The position numbers and the translations under genes were made by a program. DNA of 64,000 bases from Nitratifractor salsuginis DSM 16511 (lineage in GTDB: Bacteria > Campylobacterota > Campylobacteria > Campylobacterales > Sulfurovaceae): NCBI RefSeq assembly GCF_000186245.1, contig NC_014935.1:248001-312000 (forward strand), in the 5' to 3' direction. Numbering within the stretch: position 1 is the first letter of the stretch; each line of letters opens with the position of its first letter. A model generated the notes under the pieces. It was not told where the DNA came from and did no database searches. It was given only the letters and a program-made list of their open reading frames with translations. Below, in pieces: positions 45,066 to 52,803 of the stretch.

Positions 45066-45479
45066 ATGGAAAAGACCCTATCGATCATCAAACCTGACGC
45101 TGTCAAAAAGAATGTGATCGGAAAGATCATCGACCGATTCGAAAGCAACGGCCTGCGTGTCGCCGCGATCAAAAAGATCCAGCTCAGCCGCGCCGATGCC
45201 GAAGCGTTTTACGCCGTACACAAAGAACGCCCCTTCTTCGGCGAGCTCGTGGAGTTTATGATCTCCGGCCCGGTTGTCGTCTCCGTTCTCGAAGGAGAGA
45301 ATGCCGTCGCCAAGAACCGTGAGCTGATGGGCGCTACCGATCCCAAAGAGGCGGCTCCCGGCACGATCCGTGCCGATTTCGCCGAGAGCATCGACGCTAA
45401 CGCCGTGCATGGAAGCGACTCTCTGGAGAATGCCGAGAAAGAGATCGCCTTCTTCTTCGCCCAGCGGGAGATTCTCTAA
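45066..45479 (+). CDS. ndk: Nucleoside diphosphate kinase
   Basis: Ndk balances nucleoside triphosphates through a phospho-histidine. The 137-residue protein has the KPDAVKKN start and the active-site NAVHGSDS with His. It heads the operon ndk-yceD-rpmF-plsX-fabH, an order shared with Campylobacter. Confidence 0.97.
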   Translation: MEKTLSIIKPDAVKKNVIGKIIDRFESNGLRVAAIKKIQLSRADAEAFYAVHKERPFFGELVEFMISGPVVVSVLEGENAVAKNRELMGATDPKEAAPGTIRADFAESIDANAVHGSDSLENAEKEIAFFFAQREIL

Positions 45480-45488
45480 GGAACTTCC

Positions 45489-45863
45489 TTGAAAATCACG
45501 TTTAGCAAGGTGGGCCGCTCCCCCGGAAACTTCCGCCATCGGATGGAAGATCTGGAGATCGAAGGCACTTTGCTCAGGACCGGAGCCCATGAAGTGAGCA
45601 TGGAGTCGGAGATCAGCGGAGAGATCAGGCTGATTTGCGACCGATGCGGCTCCGAATTTACCGAAAAGCTTCGTCTCCCTCTGGACCTGACCCTCACCGA
45701 TCAGGCCCGGAAGGTGACGGAAGATTTGGATACCATAGAGTTTCTGGACGGCATGATCGACATCTCCCGATTGATGGAGGGGGAGATCGCCTCCTACCGC
45801 TCCGCTTATCATTATTGCCCGAAATGCCGGGAGGATGAGCGGGAAGTGGATATTGAATACTGA
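45489..45863 (+). CDS. YceD/DUF177 family protein
   Basis: The 124-residue protein starts with TTG, nine bases after the ndk stop and following AAGGA. It has two CxxC pairs (CDRCG and CPKC), as usual for DUF177. The family is encoded before rpmF in most bacteria and is linked to 23S rRNA/ribosome biogenesis or control of fatty-acid synthesis, without a settled mechanism. Confidence 0.85.
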   Translation: MKITFSKVGRSPGNFRHRMEDLEIEGTLLRTGAHEVSMESEISGEIRLICDRCGSEFTEKLRLPLDLTLTDQARKVTEDLDTIEFLDGMIDISRLMEGEIASYRSAYHYCPKCREDEREVDIEY

Positions 45864-45885
45864 AACCCATTAGAAAGGATAACCC

Positions 45886-46038
45886 ATGGCAGTACCCAAG
45901 AGAAGACACAGTAAAACCCGCGCCGCCAAGCGCCGCACCCACTACAAGGTCAAACTCCCCCGCCCCGTCAAAGATGCTGACGGTACCTGGAGAATGCCCC
46001 ACCGCATGAACCCTGTTACAGGCGAATACAAGTCCTAA
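45886..46038 (+). CDS. rpmF: Ribosomal protein bL32
   Basis: The 50-residue protein reads [20 protein letters not shown] and ends NPVTGEYKS, the normal bL32 sequence. AAAGGA precedes the ATG. It has no cysteines at the usual zinc positions, so it is the zinc-free form. The stop overlaps the plsX start (TAATG). Confidence 0.96.
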   Translation: MAVPKRRHSKTRAAKRRTHYKVKLPRPVKDADGTWRMPHRMNPVTGEYKS

Positions 46039-47057
46039 TGTCTCCCGACAAAGGGATGATCCGCGTCGCCATCGATGCGATGGGCGGGGATTTCGGTCCC
46101 GAACCCATCATCGAAGGATGCATCCAGGCAATCGACGAACGTCGTTTTCAGCCGATCCTCGTTGGGGATCGGGAAGCGATCCTCTCCTTCCTCCCCCAAT
46201 ATTATCTCGAGCAGGTAGAGATCGTCGAAGCCGGTGATGTGATCGATATGCACGATCAGGCCACCAACGCCCTGCGCCGTAAGGACTCCTCGATCTACAA
46301 GGCGGTGGAGCTCGTAAGAGAGGGGAAGGCCGATGCTGTCGTATCGGCCGGCCACAGCGGGGCCACGATGACCCTGGCGACCCTGCGGATCGGACGACTC
46401 CCCCACATTTCCAAACCGGCTCTGGCGACGCTGATGCCCAACGTCAACAATGCCAAGACGCTGGTCCTGGACGTCGGGGCAGTCGTGGAGTGCAAGCCCC
46501 ACAACCTCTACGAGTTTGGGGTGATGGGCGAAGTCTATGCCCAGGAGGTGATGAAGATCTCATCACCCCGTGTCGGGCTCCTGGCCAACGGCGAAGAGGA
46601 GTCCAAGGGCAACGAGTTGACCAAAGAGGCGTTCCCTCTGATGAAGAAAATTCCAGGCTTTCTCGGCAACGTCGAAGGGCGGGATATCTTCAACGGCAGT
46701 GTGGAAGTCGTGGTCACCGACGGCTTTACCGGAAATATCCTTCTCAAAACGAGCGAGGGGGTGGCCGATGCCATCTTTACCATGATGCGCCAGGAGATCC
46801 GAAAGTCCCTGCCCGCCAAGATCGGTGCGCTGCTGATGAAAAAGAAGGTCTTCGCCCGGCTCAAAAAGCAGGTCGATTACGCCGAATACGGCGGAGCTCC
46901 TCTGCTGGGGGTCAACGGCTGTGCCATCGTCAGCCACGGCTCCAGCAATGCCAAAGCGATCAAAAACGCCATCTTCCAGGCGATCAACTACTCAGAATCC
47001 AATGTCAACAAAAAGATCGAAGAGCTACTGATACGCAACAACGGTGCTCAGGACTGA
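46038..47057 (+). CDS. plsX: Phosphate acyltransferase PlsX
   Basis: PlsX converts acyl-ACP to acyl-phosphate for phospholipid synthesis. The 339-residue protein has [12 protein letters not shown] near the start and SAGHSGATM. Start at 46038 overlaps rpmF; an ATG at 46056 is an alternative. fabH follows. Confidence 0.95.
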   Translation: MSPDKGMIRVAIDAMGGDFGPEPIIEGCIQAIDERRFQPILVGDREAILSFLPQYYLEQVEIVEAGDVIDMHDQATNALRRKDSSIYKAVELVREGKADAVVSAGHSGATMTLATLRIGRLPHISKPALATLMPNVNNAKTLVLDVGAVVECKPHNLYEFGVMGEVYAQEVMKISSPRVGLLANGEEESKGNELTKEAFPLMKKIPGFLGNVEGRDIFNGSVEVVVTDGFTGNILLKTSEGVADAIFTMMRQEIRKSLPAKIGALLMKKKVFARLKKQVDYAEYGGAPLLGVNGCAIVSHGSSNAKAIKNAIFQAINYSESNVNKKIEELLIRNNGAQD

Positions 47058-47090
47058 GCCGCCGTTCTCTTTCACGCTAAAGCCCCTTTA

Positions 47091-47099
47091 TGTTAAAAT
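47091..47099 (+). promoter_or_regulatory. Extended -10 promoter of fabH
   Basis: TGTTAAAAT, 27 bases before the fabH ATG in a 69-base gap after plsX. Confidence 0.4.
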
Positions 47100-47126
47100 C
47101 ACTTCCACTAGAGCGGAAGGAAGTTT

Positions 47127-48143
47127 ATGTCAACTGCTAAACCTATCTATGCATCTATGCGCTCCATCGGAGCCTATGTCCCCCCGAAAATTCTCAGTAA
47201 TGAAGATCTCGAAAAAATAGTCGATACCACTGATGAGTGGATCGTCAAACGTACCGGGATCAAGGAACGCCATATCGCCGATTCCGATGTTGCCACAAGC
47301 GATCTGGCGGTGGAGGCGGCGCGCGACGCCATCGCCCGGGCGGAGCTGGAAGTGGAAGATATCGACCTGGTGCTCTGCGCCACGGTGACGCCCGATTATT
47401 TCAATATGCCCGCGACTGCCTGCATCATCTCCAACAAACTGGGGATCAAAAATGTGCAAGCCTTCGATATCTCCGCGGCGTGTAGCGGCTTTGTCTACGG
47501 CCTGAGCATTGCCAAGGCTTTCATCGAATCGGGAATGAAACGCAATGTCCTGCTCATCGGTGCGGAGAAGTTCAGCTCCATCGTCGACTATACCGACCGG
47601 AGTACCTGTATCCTTTTCGGCGACGGTGCCGGAGCGGCGGTGATCTCCGCTACGCAGGACCCCGATGAGCGGATCATCGATATCCACGCCAGTGCCGATG
47701 GTAGCTACGCCGACTTTCTGATGACCCCTTCGCCTGGTTCTGTCAATCCCGCCAGCTGCGAAGCGATCGAGCAAGGATTGCAGTACGTCAAGATGAAAGG
47801 CAACGAAACTTTCAAGCTGGCGGTCAAGACCCTCACCAAGGATGTGCGGGAGATCCTGGAGAAGAATGAGATCCCTGCCGAGAAGATCGATCATTTCGTG
47901 CCCCATCAGGCCAACTATCGGATCATCAAGGCGGTTGGGGACGCGCTGAAGATGCGCGACGATCAGATCGTCCGCACTGTCCACAAATACGGCAACACTT
48001 CCGCCGCCTCCATCCCGATGGCGATCAATGACATTTACGAAGAGGGGCGTCTGCGCTATGGGGATCTGATGCTGCTCGATACCTTCGGCGGAGGGCTGAC
48101 CTGGGCGAGCGCTCTGCTTCCCTTCGCCGGAAAAAATCCTTAA
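47127..48143 (+). CDS. fabH: 3-oxoacyl-ACP synthase III
   Basis: FabH starts fatty-acid chains by joining acetyl-CoA to malonyl-ACP. The 338-residue protein has the catalytic cysteine in ISAACSGF, histidine in VPHQANYRI and asparagine in KYGNTSAAS. GGAAGGAAG precedes the ATG. Confidence 0.96.
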   Translation: MSTAKPIYASMRSIGAYVPPKILSNEDLEKIVDTTDEWIVKRTGIKERHIADSDVATSDLAVEAARDAIARAELEVEDIDLVLCATVTPDYFNMPATACIISNKLGIKNVQAFDISAACSGFVYGLSIAKAFIESGMKRNVLLIGAEKFSSIVDYTDRSTCILFGDGAGAAVISATQDPDERIIDIHASADGSYADFLMTPSPGSVNPASCEAIEQGLQYVKMKGNETFKLAVKTLTKDVREILEKNEIPAEKIDHFVPHQANYRIIKAVGDALKMRDDQIVRTVHKYGNTSAASIPMAINDIYEEGRLRYGDLMLLDTFGGGLTWASALLPFAGKNP

Positions 48144-48148
48144 TTTCA

Positions 48149-48166
48149 AGTGAGGAGTGAGGAGTT
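48149..48166 (+). repeat. Short GGAGTGA repeat after fabH
   Basis: Two GTGAGGA units of the GGAATGA/GGAGTGA family precede the glycosylase gene. Confidence 0.45.
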
Positions 48167-48226
48167 GCGGTAGGCGTTGCAACGCACTTTTCAGAATTTT
48201 TTACTCTTCTTTAAACAAAATATCCA

Positions 48227-48883
48227 ATGATAGATAACTCCTTTGAACTTCTTTTTCGTCTAAAATCCGTCGGCTATGATAACCCTTCCCGTGATCCCTG
48301 GTGGTGGCCCAACAGTGGGAGTTTTGAGGTAGTCGTCGGGGGGATATTAACCCAGAATGCCAACTGGGAGCGGGTGGAGCTTTCGTTGGAGAATTTGCGA
48401 AACAAAGGGCTTTTGAACCCGGAGAGCTTGGCGGAGTATCCCGCCGCTTCCTTGGAGGCCTTGATACGCCCCAGTGGATTTCACACCGCCAAGGGGCGCA
48501 ATCTGCGGGAGCTGAGCCGAGCGATGCTGGAGAAGTTCGGCTCCTTTGACGCCTTCCGCCAAGAGGTAAGCCGGGAGTGGCTTCTGGAGCGCCGGGGGGT
48601 AGGGCCGGAGACGGCGGATGCGATCCTCAACTACGCCTGCTACCGGGAAGCCTTCGTCGTCGACAGCTACACGGCACGCCTGCTGGCAGCATTGGGCTAT
48701 GAGCTGGAAAGTTACGATGCGGTGCAATCCTGGATGCTGGAGGGTCTCGCGGGACGGGAAAAGGAACTCTTTGCGGGGATGCCCGCAGCCCAGATCTATG
48801 CCCGGAGCCACGGGATGGTGGTGGAGTATTGCAAAGCCAACCGCAAAGGTCGGCAGATCAGGGTTGAGGCTCTGCGGGACTGA
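48227..48883 (+). CDS. magIII: Endonuclease III-superfamily DNA glycosylase, MagIII-like
   Basis: The 218-residue helix-hairpin-helix protein has LERRGVGPETADAILNYAC (hairpin) and FVVDSYTARLL with the catalytic Asp. The C-terminal iron-sulfur cysteines of endonuclease III are absent. Length and the missing cluster match MagIII, the 3-methyladenine DNA glycosylase described from Helicobacter pylori. The 3' end overlaps the convergent MerP-like gene by 26 bases. Confidence 0.8.
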   Translation: MIDNSFELLFRLKSVGYDNPSRDPWWWPNSGSFEVVVGGILTQNANWERVELSLENLRNKGLLNPESLAEYPAASLEALIRPSGFHTAKGRNLRELSRAMLEKFGSFDAFRQEVSREWLLERRGVGPETADAILNYACYREAFVVDSYTARLLAALGYELESYDAVQSWMLEGLAGREKELFAGMPAAQIYARSHGMVVEYCKANRKGRQIRVEALRD

Positions 48884-49145
48884 CGGAGAGGATTTTACCC
48901 TTGTAGCCCGCCTTTTCGATGGCCTGAAGGAGGCGGCTGGTGTTCAAATCGTCTCGAAAGCGAACCGTCGCTTTGCGGGTGTTGAGCTTGACTTTTGCCT
49001 TGTAAACCCCTTCGGTCTTTTTAAGAGAGCGCTTGATCGCCACGGTGCAGAGCGGGCAAGTCATCCCCTCCACTTCGATCACCGCGATCTTATCCGCCTG
49101 AAGGATGCCCGCCAAAAGGACGGCACTCAATAGTATTTTTTTCAT
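48858..49145 (-). CDS. Exported MerP-like heavy-metal-binding protein
   Basis: The 95-residue protein has a signal peptide (about 1-17) and an HMA domain with the metal site GMTCPLC. It resembles MerP, the periplasmic mercury-binding protein that hands metal to MerT. A MerT-like domain is encoded just upstream on the same strand in the TusA fusion, with a 235-base repeat mosaic between them. Copper or another soft cation is also possible. AGAGGAG precedes the ATG. Confidence 0.82.
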   Translation of the reverse strand: MKKILLSAVLLAGILQADKIAVIEVEGMTCPLCTVAIKRSLKKTEGVYKAKVKLNTRKATVRFRDDLNTSRLLQAIEKAGYKGKILSVSPAEPQP

Positions 49146-49159
49146 TTTGTATTCTCCTC

Positions 49160-49205
49160 TAATTTGTCACTGGTCATTAGTCATTGGTCATTGGGAGTAT
49201 TATGG
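49160..49205 (-). repeat. ATGACCA heptamer array
   Basis: Read on the minus strand: CCAATGACC/AATGACTA/ATGACCAG units (49163-49192). The family also occurs at 14894-14906 and 56190-56222. Confidence 0.7.
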
Positions 49206-49247
49206 CCGCAAGTCGCAAGCACGGGCCTGCGGCCCTCACGTCGCAAG
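49206..49247 (-). repeat. 44-bp hairpin repeat element, inverted copy
   Basis: Same element as at 1555, on the minus strand. The hairpin is GGGCC-GCA-GGCCC (49223-49235), differing from copies 1 and 4 by a flipped base pair that keeps the stem. Confidence 0.8.
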
Positions 49248-49380
49248 AATTTTTGTGTTAAGTGCTACGTGCTAAGTATTACGAATTTTTTATTCGTTAC
49301 CGATTCCCTGTTCGGTTACTCATTACTCGGTTGCTCGGTTATTCCTTCTCCATTCTCCATTCTCAATTTTCCATTCAAAA
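49248..49380 (-). repeat. Left arm of a long inverted repeat mosaic
   Basis: On the minus strand this reads GAGAATG heptamers, ACCGAGYA octamers, a unique stretch (GGGAATCGGTAACGAATAAA), TAGCACG heptamers and then the hairpin element. It matches 51383-51506 almost base for base in inverse orientation, apart from one octamer copy and a few substitutions. Confidence 0.85.
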
Positions 49381-50097
49381 TCAATCTCCCATCATCAAAA
49401 GATATCCCGCCCACCAGGGATAACTCACCATCACCGCCACAAAGAGAGTCCCCAGGCTCAGGTAGAGGGTGTAGTTCTTGCAGAGGCTCGTGGCGCAGGC
49501 GATGCGCTCTTTGCGCCCCCGCCACCAGTCGAACCAGAGATAGCCCACCACGCCGACAGCGGCAAGGCTGAAGTAGCTGTGGTAGGGGGCGAACCACTGC
49601 AGGAAGCTCAGCGATCCCACGCTGACACCGAAGATCAGAAAGAGCAGCGGCCCCAGGCAGCAGGTGCTCGCCAAAATGGCCGAGACGATCCCTCCAAAGA
49701 GCAGGGAGTAGAAGGTCCTTGCTTGCTGCTTCTCTTTGGCACTCTGGGTGATCTGGGCCGCTCGCAGTGCTTCGGCGGTATCCTGGCTACTGAGGCTCGA
49801 AAGTGCCCCTTCCGTTTCCCGGGTGACTCGGTTGTCATCGGGCGTGACACTCTCTGAAGGAACGGGAGGCTCGATCGTGCATTCGTAGCCCTTGACGATG
49901 CTCAGGATCACGTGCCTGGGCCCCAGGCGCTTCTCTTCGAAATAGAGTCCCTGGCTTGTGACGAAACGCTTAATGTTTTCGATGGAGGAGAGGGTGTTGA
50001 GCTCGACGTCGAGGATGCCCTCTTCAAAAGATTCCAGCGCCTCTTTGGTCTTGAGCACCGGGACGGGGCAGTCGAGATCGCGGCAGTCGAGTTTCAC
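49381..50097 (-). CDS. TusA/YedF-like sulfurtransferase domain fused to MerT-like transporter
   Basis: The 238-residue protein joins two domains. Residues 1-75 form a TusA-type domain with the catalytic motif LDCPVP (Cys10) and the YedF-like SIENIKRFVTSQG and SIVKGYEC. After a Ser/Thr/Glu linker (76-125), residues 128-235 hold three membrane helices with the vicinal cysteines of MerT (STCCLGP, Cys146-147), the APYHSYF segment and a second pair (Cys201, Cys206). MerT carries mercury across the inner membrane; YedF-type TusA proteins associate with selenium metabolism. A fusion that passes sulfur, selenium or soft metal between domains is an inference. It starts with a GTG overlapping the upstream transglutaminase stop. 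Confidence 0.85.
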   Translation of the reverse strand: MKLDCRDLDCPVPVLKTKEALESFEEGILDVELNTLSSIENIKRFVTSQGLYFEEKRLGPRHVILSIVKGYECTIEPPVPSESVTPDDNRVTRETEGALSSLSSQDTAEALRAAQITQSAKEKQQARTFYSLLFGGIVSAILASTCCLGPLLFLIFGVSVGSLSFLQWFAPYHSYFSLAAVGVVGYLWFDWWRGRKERIACATSLCKNYTLYLSLGTLFVAVMVSYPWWAGYLLMMGD

Positions 50098-51230
50098 TTT
50101 TTGGTGATCTCTTGGCTGGTGATATGGTAGGCGAACTCTTTGGGGAAGTAGTAGTCGAGGGGTTCATCCTCCACTTCGGCGTAGGGGTAGCCCAGCATAT
50201 TGATGGGATACTGCTCGGGTTTGGGGGAGAGGATGAAATCCCGGCCCCAGTTGAAGCCGACCCAGTTCATCTCCCAGCTGTGCAGATAGCGGCGCTTGAG
50301 CTCCTGGACCTTGGGGTCATTGTATTTACGGCTCTCGACGAGCTCCAGTTTGGTGATATCCGCCGGATCGCTGGGGACCCAGCCTAGGCCGGGGATGTAG
50401 TATTCGGCCCGGCAGTGCTGCCAGGTCGTGATGTCGGCGAAGCCCTTGTCATCGGCTTTGCCCAGAGCTTTGGAGTAGTGGGAGAGCCCCAGGCGGATGC
50501 CGAAGACTTCCCGGGCAGGGATGCCCGCTGCGCGGAGCAGGGCGACGAAGAGGGAGCTAATGTCGGTGCATTTGCCCCCGAAGTAGCCGCTGTTCATCAT
50601 TTTGCCGGCATCTCCGGAGCCGCAGCCGACTACCTTGGGATCCCGGAAGGTGGTCAGGGTCACCCAGTCGTAGATCTTTTTGACCTTTTCGAAACAGTCG
50701 CTGATGCCTTGGGTGAGTTCGTCGGCTTTGGCTTTGATCTTGCCGTCGGTGGGGATGTGGGCGGTGGGTTTGAGGAAACGCTGCACCTCTTCGGGGATGG
50801 GGAGGTTCTTTTTGCTGGCCGCTTCGATCGCTTCGAGGGGAACGCTGCGGTAGCGGGTCTCGATCTCCATCTCTATTTCGAGCTTTTTGGGATTGGGCGA
50901 TTTTTTCCATCCGGCGTAGAGGATGTTGACATCGTAGCTGTTGTCGTCGTTGAGGTTCCACTCATCCATATTGCCGTCGAAATGGAGGATCCGGACATTC
51001 TGCCAGGGGGCCTGATAGGGCATCGGGTTCCAGAGCCGTGCGGGGTAGGGGCCCTTGCCGTCGGGATTTTTGAGGTCGAAGCTGTAGCGGACACGGAAGC
51101 GGCGCTTCTCTCTGGAAATCTCCTCTTCGCTTTCGGGGGCCATCGTCGCGGCTTGCAGGGTGCCGGCAGAGCCAAGCAGAGAGGCAGCGGCTGCCACAGA
51201 GAGGGTTTTGAGAAAATCACGTCGTTGCAT
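50094..51230 (-). CDS. Tat-exported transglutaminase-like protein
   Basis: The 378-residue protein begins with a twin-arginine signal (QRRDFLKTLSVAAAASLLG) and has a transglutaminase-like core with the catalytic triad residues Cys in GGKCTDIS, His in WQHCRAEYY and Asp in PSDPAD. Such bacterial proteins act as cysteine peptidases or amidases in the periplasm; the substrate is unknown. Tat export suggests folding before export. The stop overlaps the TusA-MerT start (GTGA), so the two are translationally coupled. AAAGGA precedes the ATG pair at 51233/51230. Confidence 0.85.
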   Translation of the reverse strand: MQRRDFLKTLSVAAAASLLGSAGTLQAATMAPESEEEISREKRRFRVRYSFDLKNPDGKGPYPARLWNPMPYQAPWQNVRILHFDGNMDEWNLNDDNSYDVNILYAGWKKSPNPKKLEIEMEIETRYRSVPLEAIEAASKKNLPIPEEVQRFLKPTAHIPTDGKIKAKADELTQGISDCFEKVKKIYDWVTLTTFRDPKVVGCGSGDAGKMMNSGYFGGKCTDISSLFVALLRAAGIPAREVFGIRLGLSHYSKALGKADDKGFADITTWQHCRAEYYIPGLGWVPSDPADITKLELVESRKYNDPKVQELKRRYLHSWEMNWVGFNWGRDFILSPKPEQYPINMLGYPYAEVEDEPLDYYFPKEFAYHITSQEITKK

Positions 51231-51382
51231 CATTCATCCTTTTGTAAAAAATCTGTCAACAAAAATAGATGCATAGGGATAAGAGTGTCAGAGAGTGGTT
51301 CCGGCATCTTATGTCGGCCCGTCACGCGGGCAAAATGCATTGGGAAATTTTAGCATATTTATTGAGTGGAAGTGGGAAGAGA
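51231..51382. other. Upstream region of the transglutaminase operon (within the 387-base gap to selD)
   Basis: The 387 bases between the transglutaminase and selD starts hold this unique part, then the repeat mosaic and hairpin element, then the selD promoter. In the unique part a hairpin GCCCG-TCACG-CGGGC (51317-51331) with flanking GCAT/ATGC is visible. It could be a leader structure for the transglutaminase transcript; no gene is seen. Confidence 0.4.
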
Positions 51383-51506
51383 TGAATTGAGAATGGAGGA
51401 GGAATAACCGAGCAACCGAGTAACCGAGTAATGAGTAACCGAACAAGGAATCGGTAATGAATAAAGAATTCGTAATACTTAGCACGTAGCACTTAACACA
51501 AAAATT
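51383..51506 (+). repeat. Right arm of a long inverted repeat mosaic
   Basis: GAGAATG heptamers, ACCGAGYA octamers, a unique stretch and TAGCACG/TAGCACT/TAACACA heptamers in the same order as the left arm at 49248-49380, but inverted relative to it. Confidence 0.85.
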
Positions 51507-51549
51507 CTTGCGACGTGAGGGCCGCAGGCCCGTGCTTGCGACTTGTGAC
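51507..51549 (+). repeat. 44-bp hairpin repeat element, copy 3
   Basis: Hairpin GGGCC-GCA-GGCCC (51519-51531), identical in the stem to the inverted copy at 49206. Confidence 0.8.
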
Positions 51550-51593
51550 GATAATCCTCCCGATGACCGATAGTATGAGACGCTATAATGTTG

Positions 51594-51599
51594 GCGATA
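51594..51599 (+). promoter_or_regulatory. -10 box for selD
   Basis: TATAAT 21 bases before the selD ATG. Confidence 0.55.
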
Positions 51600-51620
51600 A
51601 GTCAAAAGACGAGGAAGAGA

Positions 51621-52664
51621 ATGAAAGAATTGGACAACCGTTACCGATTGACCAAATTCGTCAAAGCTGCCGGTTGAGCCGCCAAACTGGGTCCGGGGGA
51701 CCTTTCACATATTTTGGCGGATCTGAGCAGTGACGATGAGCGCTTGATCGTGGGAATCGGCAGCAGCGAAGACGCGGGAGTTTTTCGCCTCGACGTGGAT
51801 CGGGCGCTGGTGCAGACCCTGGATGTGATCACGCCGGTGGTGGACGATCCCTATGTCTATGGGCAGATCGCCGCCGCCAACAGCCTCAGCGATGTTTTCG
51901 CGATGGGGGCCGAGGTGCTGACGGCGATGAACATTGTGGGCTTCGATGCCTGCAACCATCCGCCGGAGGTTTTGAGCGAAATCCTGGCTGGCGGGGCGTC
52001 CAAGGTGCGGGAGTGCGGCGGCGTAATCGTGGGCGGCCACACCATCGAAGCGCCGGAGATGACCTATGGGCTGAGCGTGACGGGCCTGGCCCATCCCGAG
52101 CGGATCTATCGCAACGATACGGCGAGGGTGGGGGACCTGCTGATCCTGGGCAAACCCCTGGGGCTGGGGGTCCTCACTACCGCCATCAAGGCCGATCTGC
52201 TTTCGGCGGAGGCGGTCAGGCGGGTGGCGGAGATCCTGGCCCAGCTCAATTACCGGGCTTCTCTGGCGATGTGCAGCTTCGACGTGAGCGCCTGCACCGA
52301 CGTGACCGGTTTCGGCCTGGCGGGGCATGCCTATGAGATGAGCGGTAAGGGGCGGGTGAGCCTGCGCTTCGATTTCGGGTCGCTTCCCCTCGTGCCCGAG
52401 GCGAGAGAGATGGCGGCGATGGGGATCATCCCCGCCGGCAGCTACAACAATCGCAGCTATCTGGAGTCCAAAACCCGCTGGGAAGTCGAAACGCCTGACG
52501 ATATTCTTTTCTACGACGCCCAAACCAGCGGGGGATTGCTGATGGCGGTGCGCCCGGACGATGCCTTCGCCCTGCTGGATCGGCTGCGCAGCGAGGGGTA
52601 TGAGGCGGCGGCGATTGTGGGCGAAGTGCTCGAGCCCCAGGAAGCGGCCCTGATCGTCCGATAG
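51621..52664 (+). CDS. selD: Selenide, water dikinase (selenophosphate synthetase), a selenoprotein
   Basis: SelD makes selenophosphate from selenide and ATP, the selenium donor for selenocysteine and tRNA selenouridine. The gene must be read through an in-frame TGA at 51675-51677, giving KAAG-Sec-AAKLG with Sec19 at the catalytic position (Cys17 in E. coli) and Lys22 where E. coli has Lys20. Total length is 347 residues. Without read-through only a start inside the gene (TTG 51714) is seen, which would lack the active site. GAGGAAGAG precedes the ATG. Downstream motifs GSSEDAG, ANSLSDVFAMG and GGHTIEAPE are normal. SelA, SelB and tRNA-Sec must be encoded elsewhere. Confidence 0.93.
51675..51710 (+). 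promoter_or_regulatory. UGA selenocysteine codon with bacterial SECIS-like hairpin
   Basis: TGA at 51675-51677 is followed 12 bases later by a GGTCC-GGG-GGACC stem-loop (51690-51702). The distance and G-rich apical loop fit a bacterial SECIS element recognised by SelB. Confidence 0.7.
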
Positions 52665-52669
52665 GTCAA

Positions 52670-52758
52670 ATGGAGAATTGAGAATGGAGAATTTTGGATT
52701 ATAGATTTTGGATAAGGGAATTTGTAGCACCTAACACGTAACTTTTAACACAAAAAAT
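52670..52758 (+). repeat. Repeat mosaic after selD
   Basis: GAGAATT/GAGAATG heptamers, a GGATTTT-like unit and TAACACG/TAACTTT units lead into the fourth hairpin element. Confidence 0.7.
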
Positions 52759-52803
52759 CTTGCGACGTGAGGGGCGAAGCCCCGTGCTTGCGACTTGCGA
52801 CTT
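52759..52803 (+). repeat. 44-bp hairpin repeat element, copy 4
   Basis: Hairpin GGGGC-GAA-GCCCC (52771-52783), the same stem as copy 1. Its end touches the stop codon of mnmH. Together with copy 3 it brackets selD as direct repeats. Confidence 0.8.

Noticed and set aside
48174-48185. Perfect 12-bp palindrome GCGTTGCAACGC after fabH
   Set aside because: No T-run follows and no second copy was seen; a terminator or operator role cannot be supported.
49164-49571. Plus-strand open frame through the repeat mosaic into the TusA-MerT gene
   Set aside because: Its first half is repeat DNA and its second half is antisense to TusA-MerT.
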